NCBI RefSeq assembly: GCF_050433125.1
Contig: NZ_JBNPXV010000016.1
Location: 41,856-105,855, forward strand
DNA length: 64,000 nucleotides
Direction of reading: 5' to 3'
Source: Roseimarinus sediminis
GTDB lineage: Bacteria; Bacteroidota; Bacteroidia; Bacteroidales; Prolixibacteraceae
Shown here: positions 17,315 through 25,690 of the stretch, one piece after another
Numbering within the stretch: the stretch's first letter is position 1
How the letters are laid out: each line of letters opens with the position of its first letter
Position numbers and translations under genes: made by a program
The notes under the pieces: model-generated
What the model was told of the DNA's origin: nothing
What the model saw: only the letters and a program-made list of their open reading frames with translations
The model's database searches: none

Positions 17315-17680
17315 ATGGAACTTTATTATCAGCTTACTGCTGTCGTATTGCTGGCTGAAACCATCGGTTTATGGGTTTGGTTCGATGTATTCGGGAAAGA
17401 AGCGCCTGGCTGGAAACAAATGAAAAACCGCTTTTTTCTACTTGGTGATTTATTGACAGGGCTGATGCTTCTGGCTTATCTGGCGCTGAGTGCTTATGAA
17501 TGGACCCGGTGGCCAATGGCACTGATGGTGGCCATGGAACTCATTACCCATTACAGGCGAACCAGCGAATACCTGCTCAAGGTGCCTTCGCGTTACTGTA
17601 AGTCGAAACTGATGTTTACAGTCAATTCGTTCAAACTGCTTTTGCTTTTTGGTTTGTTGTTCTTGCTGATTCCTTTTTAA
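17315..17680 (+). CDS. Small integral membrane protein of unknown function
   Basis: A 121-residue protein with three or four hydrophobic helices: residues about 5-22, 45-62, 68-85 and 100-119. Basic connecting loops (KQMKNR, HYRRTSEYLLKVPSRYCKSK) would face the cytoplasm by the positive-inside rule. I recognise no family. It starts 55 bases after the isochorismatase-family gene and ends exactly where the convergent FKBP gene begins (17680/17681). Confidence 0.6.
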   Translation: MELYYQLTAVVLLAETIGLWVWFDVFGKEAPGWKQMKNRFFLLGDLLTGLMLLAYLALSAYEWTRWPMALMVAMELITHYRRTSEYLLKVPSRYCKSKLMFTVNSFKLLLLFGLLFLLIPF

Positions 17681-18118
17681 TTAGTAGAAGTCAAGTAAGC
17701 GAATGTCGAATTGAAGCACAGCATTGGGGGGTATTTTATTGCCGGTACCCTTACGGCCCCAGGCCAGATCGGATGGCACCCAGAACTTGAAACGGCTGCC
17801 TTTGGGCATTAGCTGCAGGCCTTCCTGCAAACCTTCAATTAGTTCATTTAGTGCCACTTCGTCGGGCTGATTTTGCCGGTAAGTATCTTCCAGCAGGGTT
17901 CCGTTAAGCAGTAACGCTCGTTGGTGAATCGTCACCTTACTCCATTCATCGGGCCGATCGCCCTCAGTAAGTTCTACAATGGCATACTGCAAGCCCGATG
18001 CTGTTTCTTTTACATCGGCCTTATCCCTGTTTTTCAGAAGAAAATCTTCGCCTGTTTTTCGATTGTTTCCTGCTGAACCTTTTTGTCTTTTTTTGCTTTC
18101 TCTTTTACTCAATGCCAA
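17681..18118 (-). CDS. FKBP-type peptidyl-prolyl cis-trans isomerase
   Basis: A 145-residue protein. A basic, lysine/arginine-rich N-terminus (residues 1-35) precedes one FKBP domain from about residue 40 to the end. Landmarks are SGLQYAIVELTEGD, ELIEGLQEGLQLMPKGSRFKFWVPSDLAWG and IPPNAVLQFDIRLLDF. The enzyme catalyses proline isomerisation. No signal peptide or lipobox is present, so it is probably cytoplasmic, unlike many Bacteroidetes FKBPs. It is divergent from the CDF gene through abutting promoters. Confidence 0.88.
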   Translation of the reverse strand: MALSKRESKKRQKGSAGNNRKTGEDFLLKNRDKADVKETASGLQYAIVELTEGDRPDEWSKVTIHQRALLLNGTLLEDTYRQNQPDEVALNELIEGLQEGLQLMPKGSRFKFWVPSDLAWGRKGTGNKIPPNAVLQFDIRLLDFY

Positions 18119-18125
18119 TGATTTT

Positions 18126-18156
18126 GTTGATTAATAATTACAAAGCTATAAATTTG
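18126..18156 (+). promoter_or_regulatory. Promoter for the CDF gene
   Basis: GTTG at 18126-18129, 19 bases, then TAAATTTG at 18149-18156. This is close to the Bacteroidetes consensus. The ATG follows at 18238 after a leader of about 75 bases. Confidence 0.55.
18141..18148 (-). promoter_or_regulatory. Candidate -7 element for the FKBP gene, abutting the CDF -7 element
   Basis: TAGCTTTG on the minus strand, 23 bases before the FKBP ATG. It touches the plus-strand -7 element (18149-18156) with no gap, so polymerase could hardly occupy both at once. Confidence 0.45.
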
Positions 18157-18237
18157 CCGGAAACAGCACATTCAATAAGATAAAAGGGGTGAAGATGATC
18201 CTCACATCCATTCCTCCAAGTCCTGAATTAGCGAAAT

Positions 18238-19164
18238 ATGAACCCGACTTTTGAAAATCAGATGCCAAATAAAAATAATGAACTCCGGCAAAAGCTGAGC
18301 CGACAGGAAGGATGGATCTCAATCATTGTGAATATCATTCTTTTTGCGTTGAAATACTGGGCAGGGATTGTTAGCGGCTCACTGGCTCTGATTGCCGATG
18401 CCTGGCATACGCTTTCCGATTCGATCAGCTCAATTTTTGTTTTAATCAGTTCCCAATATTCCTACAAAAAAGCCGACAGGGAACATCCTTATGGTCATGG
18501 TCGCTTTGAGCTGGTAACTACCATTTTTATCGGCATCCTTCTGGTTTTAATTGCACTTAATTTTGTAAAAGAAGGGATTGAGAAATTTTTGGATCACGAA
18601 ACAGCCCAATATGGGTGGATTGCCATTGCAGCAACCGTATTATCGGTGATTATGAAGGAAGGGCTGGCCCAGTTTGCTTTTTGGGGCTATCGCCAAACTG
18701 ACTCCGAAACACTTAAGGCCGATGGATGGCATCATCGAAGCGATGCCATTTCATCAATCGTAATTCTGGCGGGTATTTTTGTCGGTCGTTTTCTTTGGTG
18801 GATTGATGCTGCCCTTAGTGTGGTGGTGTCGATGTTCCTTTTTTATACGGCCTACGAAATCATTCGTAACAGCATCAGTTCAATTTTGGGTGAGGCGGCA
18901 AATCCGGAGCTCATCGATCAAGTAAAGAAGGTTGCCTATTTTGAAGCACAAAGGGAAATATACATGCACCATATTCACCTTCATAACTATGTGACGCACA
19001 AAGAAATGACCTTTCACATTTGTCTGCCCGACGATTATACCATTGAAAAGGCACATCAGTTGACTTCATCAATCGAAGCAGCCATCAGGATGCAATTAAA
19101 CATCGAAGCCACTATCCATATCGATCCATTGGGAGAAGTTCCCGGTGAACTGATTAATAAATAG
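18238..19164 (+). CDS. Cation diffusion facilitator (CDF) metal exporter
   Basis: A 308-residue inner-membrane protein with six transmembrane helices and a C-terminal cytoplasmic metal-sensing domain from about residue 220. The transport site is visible as HxxxD in TM2 (DAWHTLSDS) and HxxxD in TM5 (DGWHHRSDA). That His-Asp/His-Asp combination is typical of Zn2+-exporting CDFs. The EHPYGHGRFE loop between TM2 and TM3 is also characteristic. Export would run by proton antiport. The likely substrate is zinc, though cobalt or cadmium cannot be excluded. Confidence 0.92.
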   Translation: MNPTFENQMPNKNNELRQKLSRQEGWISIIVNIILFALKYWAGIVSGSLALIADAWHTLSDSISSIFVLISSQYSYKKADREHPYGHGRFELVTTIFIGILLVLIALNFVKEGIEKFLDHETAQYGWIAIAATVLSVIMKEGLAQFAFWGYRQTDSETLKADGWHHRSDAISSIVILAGIFVGRFLWWIDAALSVVVSMFLFYTAYEIIRNSISSILGEAANPELIDQVKKVAYFEAQREIYMHHIHLHNYVTHKEMTFHICLPDDYTIEKAHQLTSSIEAAIRMQLNIEATIHIDPLGEVPGELINK

Positions 19165-19196
19165 CGGCTTCGAAAAAAATCAATCTGAGCCGGTGT

Positions 19197-19772
19197 TTAC
19201 GATATATGCAGATCGGTTCTGCCTGCAAACTCAAAATAACGGCGCAGTGAATTGGTCAATAAACGTTTGTAGTTGGTTGTAAAATTGTTGGCATCGATGT
19301 ATTCAGCCAGAAAGCGATTGATATCGCCCTCACTGATATCTTTGTCATCCTTGTTTTTAAACCAGCCGAAAAATACATTCAGCATACTAATGTACACTTT
19401 AACTGTGCCTTCGCTATAGCCTTTGTTGAGAAAACTCTTGCTGAATTGCTCCAGTTTTGCCTGCTGTTCTTCCGAAGGTTTTTCTGTTCTGATTCGTTTG
19501 CGTCTTTCCTTTTTTTCAGGTTTTTCTTCAAACTCATAGTTTTTGAAGGCAGAACTGTCGATTACCGCAATATTTTTTAATGCTTCCCCAATCTCCCTGA
19601 TTGTATCAGCTTTTAAAGGCATGTGCCAGAATCTGTATCCTGTGCTCCATTCGACTCCTTCAAAATCTCTTACTACCTCGTCAACTTCAGCACTGTTTGG
19701 TGACAGTATCGCAATGTGCTCTCTTCTTCTGAACTTAACAGGCTGTAAAATGACTTTAGTTTTACGTCCCAT
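19197..19772 (-). CDS. Truncated site-specific integrase: N-terminal/core-binding domains only
   Basis: A 191-residue protein. Residues 1-75 resemble the arm-type N-terminal region of Bacteroidetes tyrosine recombinases. A Lys/Glu-rich linker follows. Residues about 100-185 form the SAM-like core-binding domain (LEQFSKSFLNKGYSEGTVKVYISMLNVFFGW ... NYKRLLTNSLRRYFEF). The catalytic domain (R-HxxR-Y) is missing. The frame stops at 19197, only 32 bases from the end of the CDF gene. The upstream promoter is good, so the fragment may still be expressed. It is a relic of a mobile element or a domesticated DNA-binding protein. Confidence 0.75.
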   Translation of the reverse strand: MGRKTKVILQPVKFRRREHIAILSPNSAEVDEVVRDFEGVEWSTGYRFWHMPLKADTIREIGEALKNIAVIDSSAFKNYEFEEKPEKKERRKRIRTEKPSEEQQAKLEQFSKSFLNKGYSEGTVKVYISMLNVFFGWFKNKDDKDISEGDINRFLAEYIDANNFTTNYKRLLTNSLRRYFEFAGRTDLHIS

Positions 19773-19812
19773 TGTTGTAATTATTAATTTATTCCCCCAA
19801 TTCGATAGTGAT

Positions 19813-19842
19813 CAAATATAAGAATAAAATAAATGTTATCAA
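19813..19842 (-). promoter_or_regulatory. Promoter for the integrase fragment
   Basis: On the minus strand TTG (19840-19842), 19 bases, then TATATTTG (19813-19820). This is a good match to the Bacteroidetes consensus, 41 bases upstream of the ATG at 19772. Confidence 0.55.
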
Positions 19843-20580
19843 TAATTAAAAATAATTAATTTTTTTGACGATTTTTTTAATAAGCCATTTTAAAGCAAAA
19901 CTAATGGTAAAAGAACAATACCAAAACTGTTGTACAAGCTGCTTTTTCTATACTTATTGACTTTATTCTAAGAAACTTTGTCTAGATCCCCATTGAATGT
20001 TTTGTGAGTGGCTTATGATTTTTAGGGCTTATCGGTTCAGAAAAATTAGGGTTTGCGATAACGCTTATTATTAATTCAGGAAGTAAATCGTTTGGTCACT
20101 TATAAACCTGTTCCTGAAGATCGATAGCTGGTTTTGCTTAAATTGCTTTTATGTTTATTGATGGGAATAAAGTATTAATGTGAACCATCATGATAAGCAG
20201 TATATTTTATTTTGGTAAGTTGTTTTGTTGTTTCTGATGATATTATTCATCTCCCGGCAGTTTTCTGTTTGCATTTGGGTCAAATAAAGATATGCAGAAT
20301 TGTGTATATATCTGTCTGTGTTTGACAGTAGTGGCTTACCTGGCGAAAAATCTTTGTTTAAAAAATAATCAAATTATGTTGTCAACTGTTAAATTTTTAT
20401 AATTTTACTGCAATCGTTTGATTAATTCACGTAATGGAGATGTTGAAAGAGCTTGACTTCCTTGTTGTGTGAAATCATTAAAAACTCAATTGTGGTGGGT
20501 TAAAATAGGGGGAATGTTAAGTTTAATGTATAAAAAAATAATTGACCCCCTCTTTTATTCTGTGATTGTGTGTTGAAATG

Positions 20581-20588
20581 TATATTTG
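20581..20588 (+). promoter_or_regulatory. Candidate -7 element for susC/susD
   Basis: TATATTTG (TAnnTTTG), 73 bases upstream of the susC ATG at 20662. The -33 position lacks a TTG, which could mean activator dependence. Confidence 0.45.
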
Positions 20589-20661
20589 TTTTGAGATTTA
20601 CTTAATCTTTATAAGAAAATAAATTGCGAAAATGTCTTTTATTAACCTAAATTAATTTTTT

Positions 20662-23600
20662 ATGAGAAAATTTGCGCTTCTAATTACATGCTTCTTTGTT
20701 TTCAGTATGCATGTAGTTTTCGCTCAAAGTCGCACCATTACCGGTACGGTAACTGATGCTGACGATGGAAGTACCTTGCCGGGTGTATCGGTTGTTGTTA
20801 AAGGTACCAGCATTGGTACTGTTACCGATATCAATGGTGAATTTACTTTAAATGTAACCGAAGATGCTGAAACTTTGGTGCTGTCGTTTGTGGGAATGGC
20901 TACAACAGAGGTTGCTTTAACTTCGGCCACTGCTTACAACCTGGAAATGGAAAAGGCCGATATTTCGGTTAGCGAAGTAGTTGTTACTGCTTTGGGACAA
21001 AGCCGGGCCAAAAAATCGCTGGGTTATGCTTCACAGGGAGTTGAGTCGGACGAAATTATGGCAACCAACGAAATAAGTCCTATTTCTGCACTTTCTGGTA
21101 AGGTAGCAGGTTTGACTATTTCGGGTCAGAACTTTTCTGGTTCACAAAACATCCTGATTCGTGGTGCCAGCTCATTCAGCCAGAACAACCAGCCTTTGTT
21201 TGTTGTCGATGGAGTTCCAATCAGTAATGAAAACTTCAACGATGTAAGCACACAAACCGGTGGTGGTGGTTACGACTACGGTTCGATGATTAACGACCTT
21301 AACTCCTACGATATTCAAAGTATCGATGTGTTGAAAGGTAGTGCTGCTTCGGCCCTTTATGGAAGCCGCGGTCAGAACGGTGTAATCATGATTACTACCA
21401 AAAAAGGCAGTGCCGGTAAAAAAGATTTCTCGGTTGAAATCAACTCAGGTGTTGGCTTTGAAAATGTATCCATCCTTCCTGAATTACAAAGAAGTTATGG
21501 TGGTGGTTATGGCGATTTCGAAGTGGTTAACATCGATGGAAAAGACTACAATGTTGTATTGTACAATATGGATGAAAGCTGGGGACCAAAATATGATCCC
21601 AATGTGGAAGTACTGCACTGGTGGGGTGCTGCCGATTATGAGCAGGGAATTACCTCAACACCGGTTACCGCTCCATGGGTTGCTCCCGAAAATGATGTAG
21701 ATGCTTTCTATGAAACTGGTATTTCTTACCAAAATTCGGTTAACGTAACCAATTCATCAGAAAATGCAGCCATTCGTGTAGGTTACACCAATGTGAACCT
21801 GACGGGTATTGTACCTAACTCTTCACAAAACAAAAACAGTTTCAACGTAAACGGTAATATCAAATTGTTTGATGGTTTTGCTGAATTGTCCTCAAATATT
21901 AACTTCATCGATACCTATACAAAAGGTCGTCCTCAGTTTGGATATGGTGACAACTCACAATCGCAGAAGTTCTTCCAGTGGGGTCAGCGCCAGTTGGACA
22001 TGGATCGTCTGAGCAACTACGTGAATCCCGATGGTACCATGCGTACCTGGAACCGTGTTTCATGGGATGATGGTAGCCCGGTTTATTCTGACAACCCTTA
22101 TTGGACCGCTTACAAAAACTACCAGGATGACGACCGTATCCGTGTATTTGGAAAATCAGCCTTGACCCTGAATTTTACTGATTTCCTGAGCGCTACCGGA
22201 ACGATTTACCTCGATACTTACACCTTTAATCAGCGTGAGCGCGTTGCCAAAGGTTCACAGGCACTGTCTATGTATCGTCAAATCAATCGTCAGGCTACTG
22301 AAACCAACTACGAAGGTAAAGTGAATTACAACGATAACTTCGGCGATTTCAGTGTGTTGGCCATGTTGGGTGGAAACATCCGTAACGAAGATTACAGTCG
22401 TTTTGAAGGTGAAACCAATGGCGGACTGGTTGTTGATGGTTTATACAACCTGAACAACTCTGCCAACTCACCTATTCTCGACGACTTCAAACGTTACAAG
22501 CGGGTGAACAGTTTCTTTGGATCGGCCAGTGTTGGTTTCAAAGATCTGGCTTATGTTGACGCCACTTACCGTAAGGATTTTGACTCATCGTTGCCTTCAG
22601 GTAATAATGAATATGCTTATTCATCGGTTTCTGCAAGTTTGATTCTTTCGGAACTCATCGAAGCCGAAGCGATCAACAATCTGAAATTGCGTGCCAACTA
22701 TGGTGAAACCGGTAATGGTACCGGTGCTTACCAGGTTTACAATACTTACCTGATTTCTGACCCGTTTAACGGAAACCCACAGTTTACAAATAGTGTAAGG
22801 CTGAAAAATCAGGATTTAGTTCCTGAAATTACCAAGGAAATTGAAGCCGGTTTGGAAGGTGCGTTCTTCAAAAACCGCATTGGTTTCGATTTCAGCGTAT
22901 ATTCACGTAATACCGATAACCAAATTGTACCAGTAGAAGTTTCGGGTGCAGGTGGTTACACCGAGCGCGTAATTAACGCAGGTAAAATTAACAACAAAGG
23001 AGTTGAATTGCTGGTGTATGGTTCACCTGTTCGTACCCGCGATTTTTCATGGGACATCAACGTGAACTTTGCCAAAAACGTCAATACAGTTCTCGATCTT
23101 CCCGAAGGTCTGGATAAAATTCAGCTGGCTCGTGCACCATTTGGCGGAGCTTATCTGAATGCTGTTGAAGGTGCCACCTTCCAGGAACTTTATGGCTACG
23201 ACTTTATTTATGATGATGCCGGTAACCGTGTAGTTGATGCTGGTGGTATGTGGCTCACTTCAGGTGAACTGACCTCTCTTGGTTCAGTACTTCCTGACTG
23301 GACCGGTGGTATCCACAATACCTTTAAGTACAAAAACTTCGATGTAGGTGCCTTACTGAACATTTCGATGGGTGGTGTTTACTATTCATTGTCGAATATG
23401 TGGGGTATGTATTCGGGTATGTTGGAAGCTACTGTTACGCCAACTACCGATGGAAAAACCATTCGTGAAGACGGTATTGTACTCGAAGGTGTAAATGGTG
23501 ACGTAAGCTTTGATGAAGAAGGAAATGCCGTAGTTACCAATACCAAACCAAATGATGTGGTTTTGGATGCTGAATCATACGGTGCTTACCATTATCATGG

Positions 23601-23871
23601 TTATGGAACTCCCAGTGCAACCAGTATTTTCGATGCCTCTTACATCAAACTGCGTGAGTTATCATTTGGTTATACTTTGCCAAAGTTTGTTGATGTAGTG
23701 GAAACTATCAGGGTTTCGGCCTACGGACGTAACCTGGCCGTTTGGGGCCTCGATAACAAAGGAATCGATCCTGAAACAGTGGTTGGTGGTTCTGGTAATA
23801 TTCAGGGCCTTGAAGGAGGTATTGTTCCTGCAACCCGTTCATTTGGTTTCAATGTAAAAATTATTTTCTAA
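20662..23871 (+). CDS. SusC/RagA family TonB-linked outer membrane protein
   Basis: A 1069-residue outer-membrane importer. Order of parts: signal peptide ending in VVFAQ (residues about 1-21), a carboxypeptidase-like beta-sandwich (ITGTVTDADDGSTLPGVSVVVKGTS, residues 25-100), a plug domain with the SusC-type signature (LSGKVAGLTISG ... NQPLFVVDGVPISNE ... DVLKGSAASALYGSRGQNGVI), and a long beta-barrel to the C-terminal NVKIIF. With SusD it imports a bulky nutrient such as a glycan or peptide using TonB energy. No carbohydrate-active enzyme or regulator lies nearby, so the substrate is unknown. Confidence 0.95.
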   Translation: MRKFALLITCFFVFSMHVVFAQSRTITGTVTDADDGSTLPGVSVVVKGTSIGTVTDINGEFTLNVTEDAETLVLSFVGMATTEVALTSATAYNLEMEKADISVSEVVVTALGQSRAKKSLGYASQGVESDEIMATNEISPISALSGKVAGLTISGQNFSGSQNILIRGASSFSQNNQPLFVVDGVPISNENFNDVSTQTGGGGYDYGSMINDLNSYDIQSIDVLKGSAASALYGSRGQNGVIMITTKKGSAGKKDFSVEINSGVGFENVSILPELQRSYGGGYGDFEVVNIDGKDYNVVLYNMDESWGPKYDPNVEVLHWWGAADYEQGITSTPVTAPWVAPENDVDAFYETGISYQNSVNVTNSSENAAIRVGYTNVNLTGIVPNSSQNKNSFNVNGNIKLFDGFAELSSNINFIDTYTKGRPQFGYGDNSQSQKFFQWGQRQLDMDRLSNYVNPDGTMRTWNRVSWDDGSPVYSDNPYWTAYKNYQDDDRIRVFGKSALTLNFTDFLSATGTIYLDTYTFNQRERVAKGSQALSMYRQINRQATETNYEGKVNYNDNFGDFSVLAMLGGNIRNEDYSRFEGETNGGLVVDGLYNLNNSANSPILDDFKRYKRVNSFFGSASVGFKDLAYVDATYRKDFDSSLPSGNNEYAYSSVSASLILSELIEAEAINNLKLRANYGETGNGTGAYQVYNTYLISDPFNGNPQFTNSVRLKNQDLVPEITKEIEAGLEGAFFKNRIGFDFSVYSRNTDNQIVPVEVSGAGGYTERVINAGKINNKGVELLVYGSPVRTRDFSWDINVNFAKNVNTVLDLPEGLDKIQLARAPFGGAYLNAVEGATFQELYGYDFIYDDAGNRVVDAGGMWLTSGELTSLGSVLPDWTGGIHNTFKYKNFDVGALLNISMGGVYYSLSNMWGMYSGMLEATVTPTTDGKTIREDGIVLEGVNGDVSFDEEGNAVVTNTKPNDVVLDAESYGAYHYHGYGTPSATSIFDASYIKLRELSFGYTLPKFVDVVETIRVSAYGRNLAVWGLDNKGIDPETVVGGSGNIQGLEGGIVPATRSFGFNVKIIF

Positions 23872-23873
23872 AA

Positions 23874-25418
23874 ATGCTTAATAAGAAGAATATGAAGACT
23901 TTAAGATATATTGCTTTAATTCTTGTGGGCACCTTCCTTTTTTCTTGCGAAGTTGACTATTACAGCGATCCTAACAGTCCTGAAATAGCGCCTACTTACG
24001 GAATTATGAACCGTGTTCAAAAACGATTGATGGACGATACCCGTGACGAATGGTTCTCGGGACGTCAGGCATTGTTGTGGGTTCAGTACTGGAACCAGGT
24101 AAATTACACCGAAGAAGACCGTTTCCAATATCGTGAAACGGTTAATCAGGCAGCTTGGGACGATTTGTACAAAAATGCCCAGGATTTGGTTGACATCATT
24201 GAGTTAAATACCAACGAAGAAACCAAAGGTGATATGGCGCAATATGGTTCGAATGAAAACCAAATTGCTGCGGCCCGTATCATGTTGACCTTTGTTTACC
24301 TGAATGCAGTTGAATTGTGGGGCGATGTGCCTTACTATTCATATGGCAGTGACAATGCCAGCTTTCAGGCCAACCAGCTAAAAACTGGAGGTTTTGATCA
24401 GCCTGTTTATGCAAGTCATCAGGACATTTACCCCGACATGCTGAAAGAGCTCGATGAAGCTCAGGCCATGATCGATGTCAATTCAAAAATGATTGACGGG
24501 GACAATTTCTTTGGCGGTGATGCAGCCCAGTGGAAAAAGTTTGCCAACTCACTTCGCTTGCGTATTGCCAACCGCATTAAGGATGTACATTCAGGTGCTC
24601 AGGCTCATATTACTGCTGCTATTGCTGCAGGTGTAATGGAATCGAATGCAGATAATGCAGGCGTGAAATATGAACCCAATGCGGTGAATGGTGCTCCAAT
24701 GTACCGTGCTTTTGTGGTTAGCGCACGTAATGACTTTGCGCCTTCGATGCAATTTGTTGAGCTGCTTCAGGGTAAGCGGGGAAATTTCCCAGCTGACCCA
24801 CGTTTGGACCTCTACGTTGCTGACAATAAGGATGGACTGAAAGTGGGTATTCCACTTACAGAATCAAACGATATTGTGACCAAGTTTGCTTTCGAATCAA
24901 TGCCCGGATCGGCTGTTCTTGCCGCCAACTACACCGAAATTTACATGGAGTACGCCGAGGTTTGCTTCATTCTGAGTGAAGTGAATGGCTGGGATCAGGA
25001 CTGGTATGAAGCGGGTGTACGTGCTTCGATGGAGCGTTGGGGTGTTGCCGCAGCCGACATTGATGCCTATGTAGCTGCATTGCCTGCTGCCAATGAAGAG
25101 AATGTGATGATGCAGAAGTACATTGCCTTGTACATGCAACCCATGGAAGCCTGGAGTGAATACCGTCGTACGGGTTATCCCAACACGCTGGTTAAACCCA
25201 ATACTCCTTACAACTACACCTGGCAGGTTAAAGTTGACGGAGCTTTGAAAGACACTACGGCGACTTACGAATTCAAGCCAATTGGTGGTTTGACCGATAT
25301 TCCGGCTCGTAATAAGTACCTGCTCAACGAAGCAAGTATCAACGAAGCCAATGTTAAAGCTGCCGGAAGTGCAATGGGCGGTGACAAACAAGATTCTAAA
25401 TTGTGGTGGGCTAAGTAA
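23874..25418 (+). CDS. SusD/RagB family nutrient-binding outer membrane lipoprotein
   Basis: A 514-residue lipoprotein with signal and lipobox LVGTFLFSC, the mature Cys being followed by EVDYYSDPNSPEIAPTYG. It starts 2 bases after susC. A second ATG at 23892 (MKTLRYIALILVG) also gives a good lipoprotein signal. The body shows the SusD pattern: helix-rich TPR-like segments (IAAARIMLTFVYLNAVELWGDVPY) and a late MQPMEAWSEYRRTGYP, which matches the SusD-like_2 subgroup. It caps the SusC barrel and binds substrate outside the cell. An intrinsic terminator follows. Confidence 0.93.
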   Translation: MLNKKNMKTLRYIALILVGTFLFSCEVDYYSDPNSPEIAPTYGIMNRVQKRLMDDTRDEWFSGRQALLWVQYWNQVNYTEEDRFQYRETVNQAAWDDLYKNAQDLVDIIELNTNEETKGDMAQYGSNENQIAAARIMLTFVYLNAVELWGDVPYYSYGSDNASFQANQLKTGGFDQPVYASHQDIYPDMLKELDEAQAMIDVNSKMIDGDNFFGGDAAQWKKFANSLRLRIANRIKDVHSGAQAHITAAIAAGVMESNADNAGVKYEPNAVNGAPMYRAFVVSARNDFAPSMQFVELLQGKRGNFPADPRLDLYVADNKDGLKVGIPLTESNDIVTKFAFESMPGSAVLAANYTEIYMEYAEVCFILSEVNGWDQDWYEAGVRASMERWGVAAADIDAYVAALPAANEENVMMQKYIALYMQPMEAWSEYRRTGYPNTLVKPNTPYNYTWQVKVDGALKDTTATYEFKPIGGLTDIPARNKYLLNEASINEANVKAAGSAMGGDKQDSKLWWAK

Positions 25419-25437
25419 GAAGTCTGCTAATCAAAAT

Positions 25438-25475
25438 AAAAAGAGCCGTTGGATTTTTTCCAACGGCTCTTTTTA
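25438..25475 (+). terminator. Intrinsic terminator after susD
   Basis: A 13-bp stem AAGAGCCGTTGGA / TCCAACGGCTCTT (25441-25453 and 25459-25471) with a 5-base T loop and a T-run after it. It ends the susC-susD transcript. Confidence 0.9.
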
Positions 25476-25481
25476 TTATTG

Positions 25482-25612
25482 AGTCATTAAAAATAGTCAT
25501 TAAGTTATTAGTTAAGAGTCATTAAGTCATTGGTGAAGAGTTATTAAGTCATTAGTAAAGGGGCATTGGTCAGAAAGTCATTAAGGAAGAAGTGGAAAAG
25601 AGTCATTAAGGT
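25482..25612. repeat. Degenerate tandem repeat, 22-bp period
   Basis: Three contiguous 22-bp units at 25495-25516, 25517-25538 and 25539-25560 follow AGTCATTAAGTCATTAGTNAAG. Each is built from two AGTCATTA half-units. Looser copies sit before (25482) and after (up to AAAGAGTCATTAAG near 25600). No coding frame runs through. It lies between the susD terminator and the end of the histidine kinase gene. Confidence 0.75.
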
Positions 25613-25690
25613 GTTGATTTTTAGACTTGTTTATTTAACCCTTTCAACAATGACAACCCTATTACAATCCTTTCAACGCTAACCCGTGGC

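Larger units (their letters stand above)
19773..20661. other. 890-bp AT-rich non-coding region
   Basis: No open frame of believable composition was found on either strand. The left end holds the integrase-fragment promoter (19813-19842). The right end holds the susC -7 candidate (20581-20588). Between them the sequence is AT-rich with runs of T and A and no recognisable gene remnant, tRNA or long repeat. Confidence 0.6.

Noticed and set aside
25482..25612. Possible CRISPR array
   Set aside because: The period is 22 bp with no unique spacers and the units are contiguous, so it is a simple tandem repeat.
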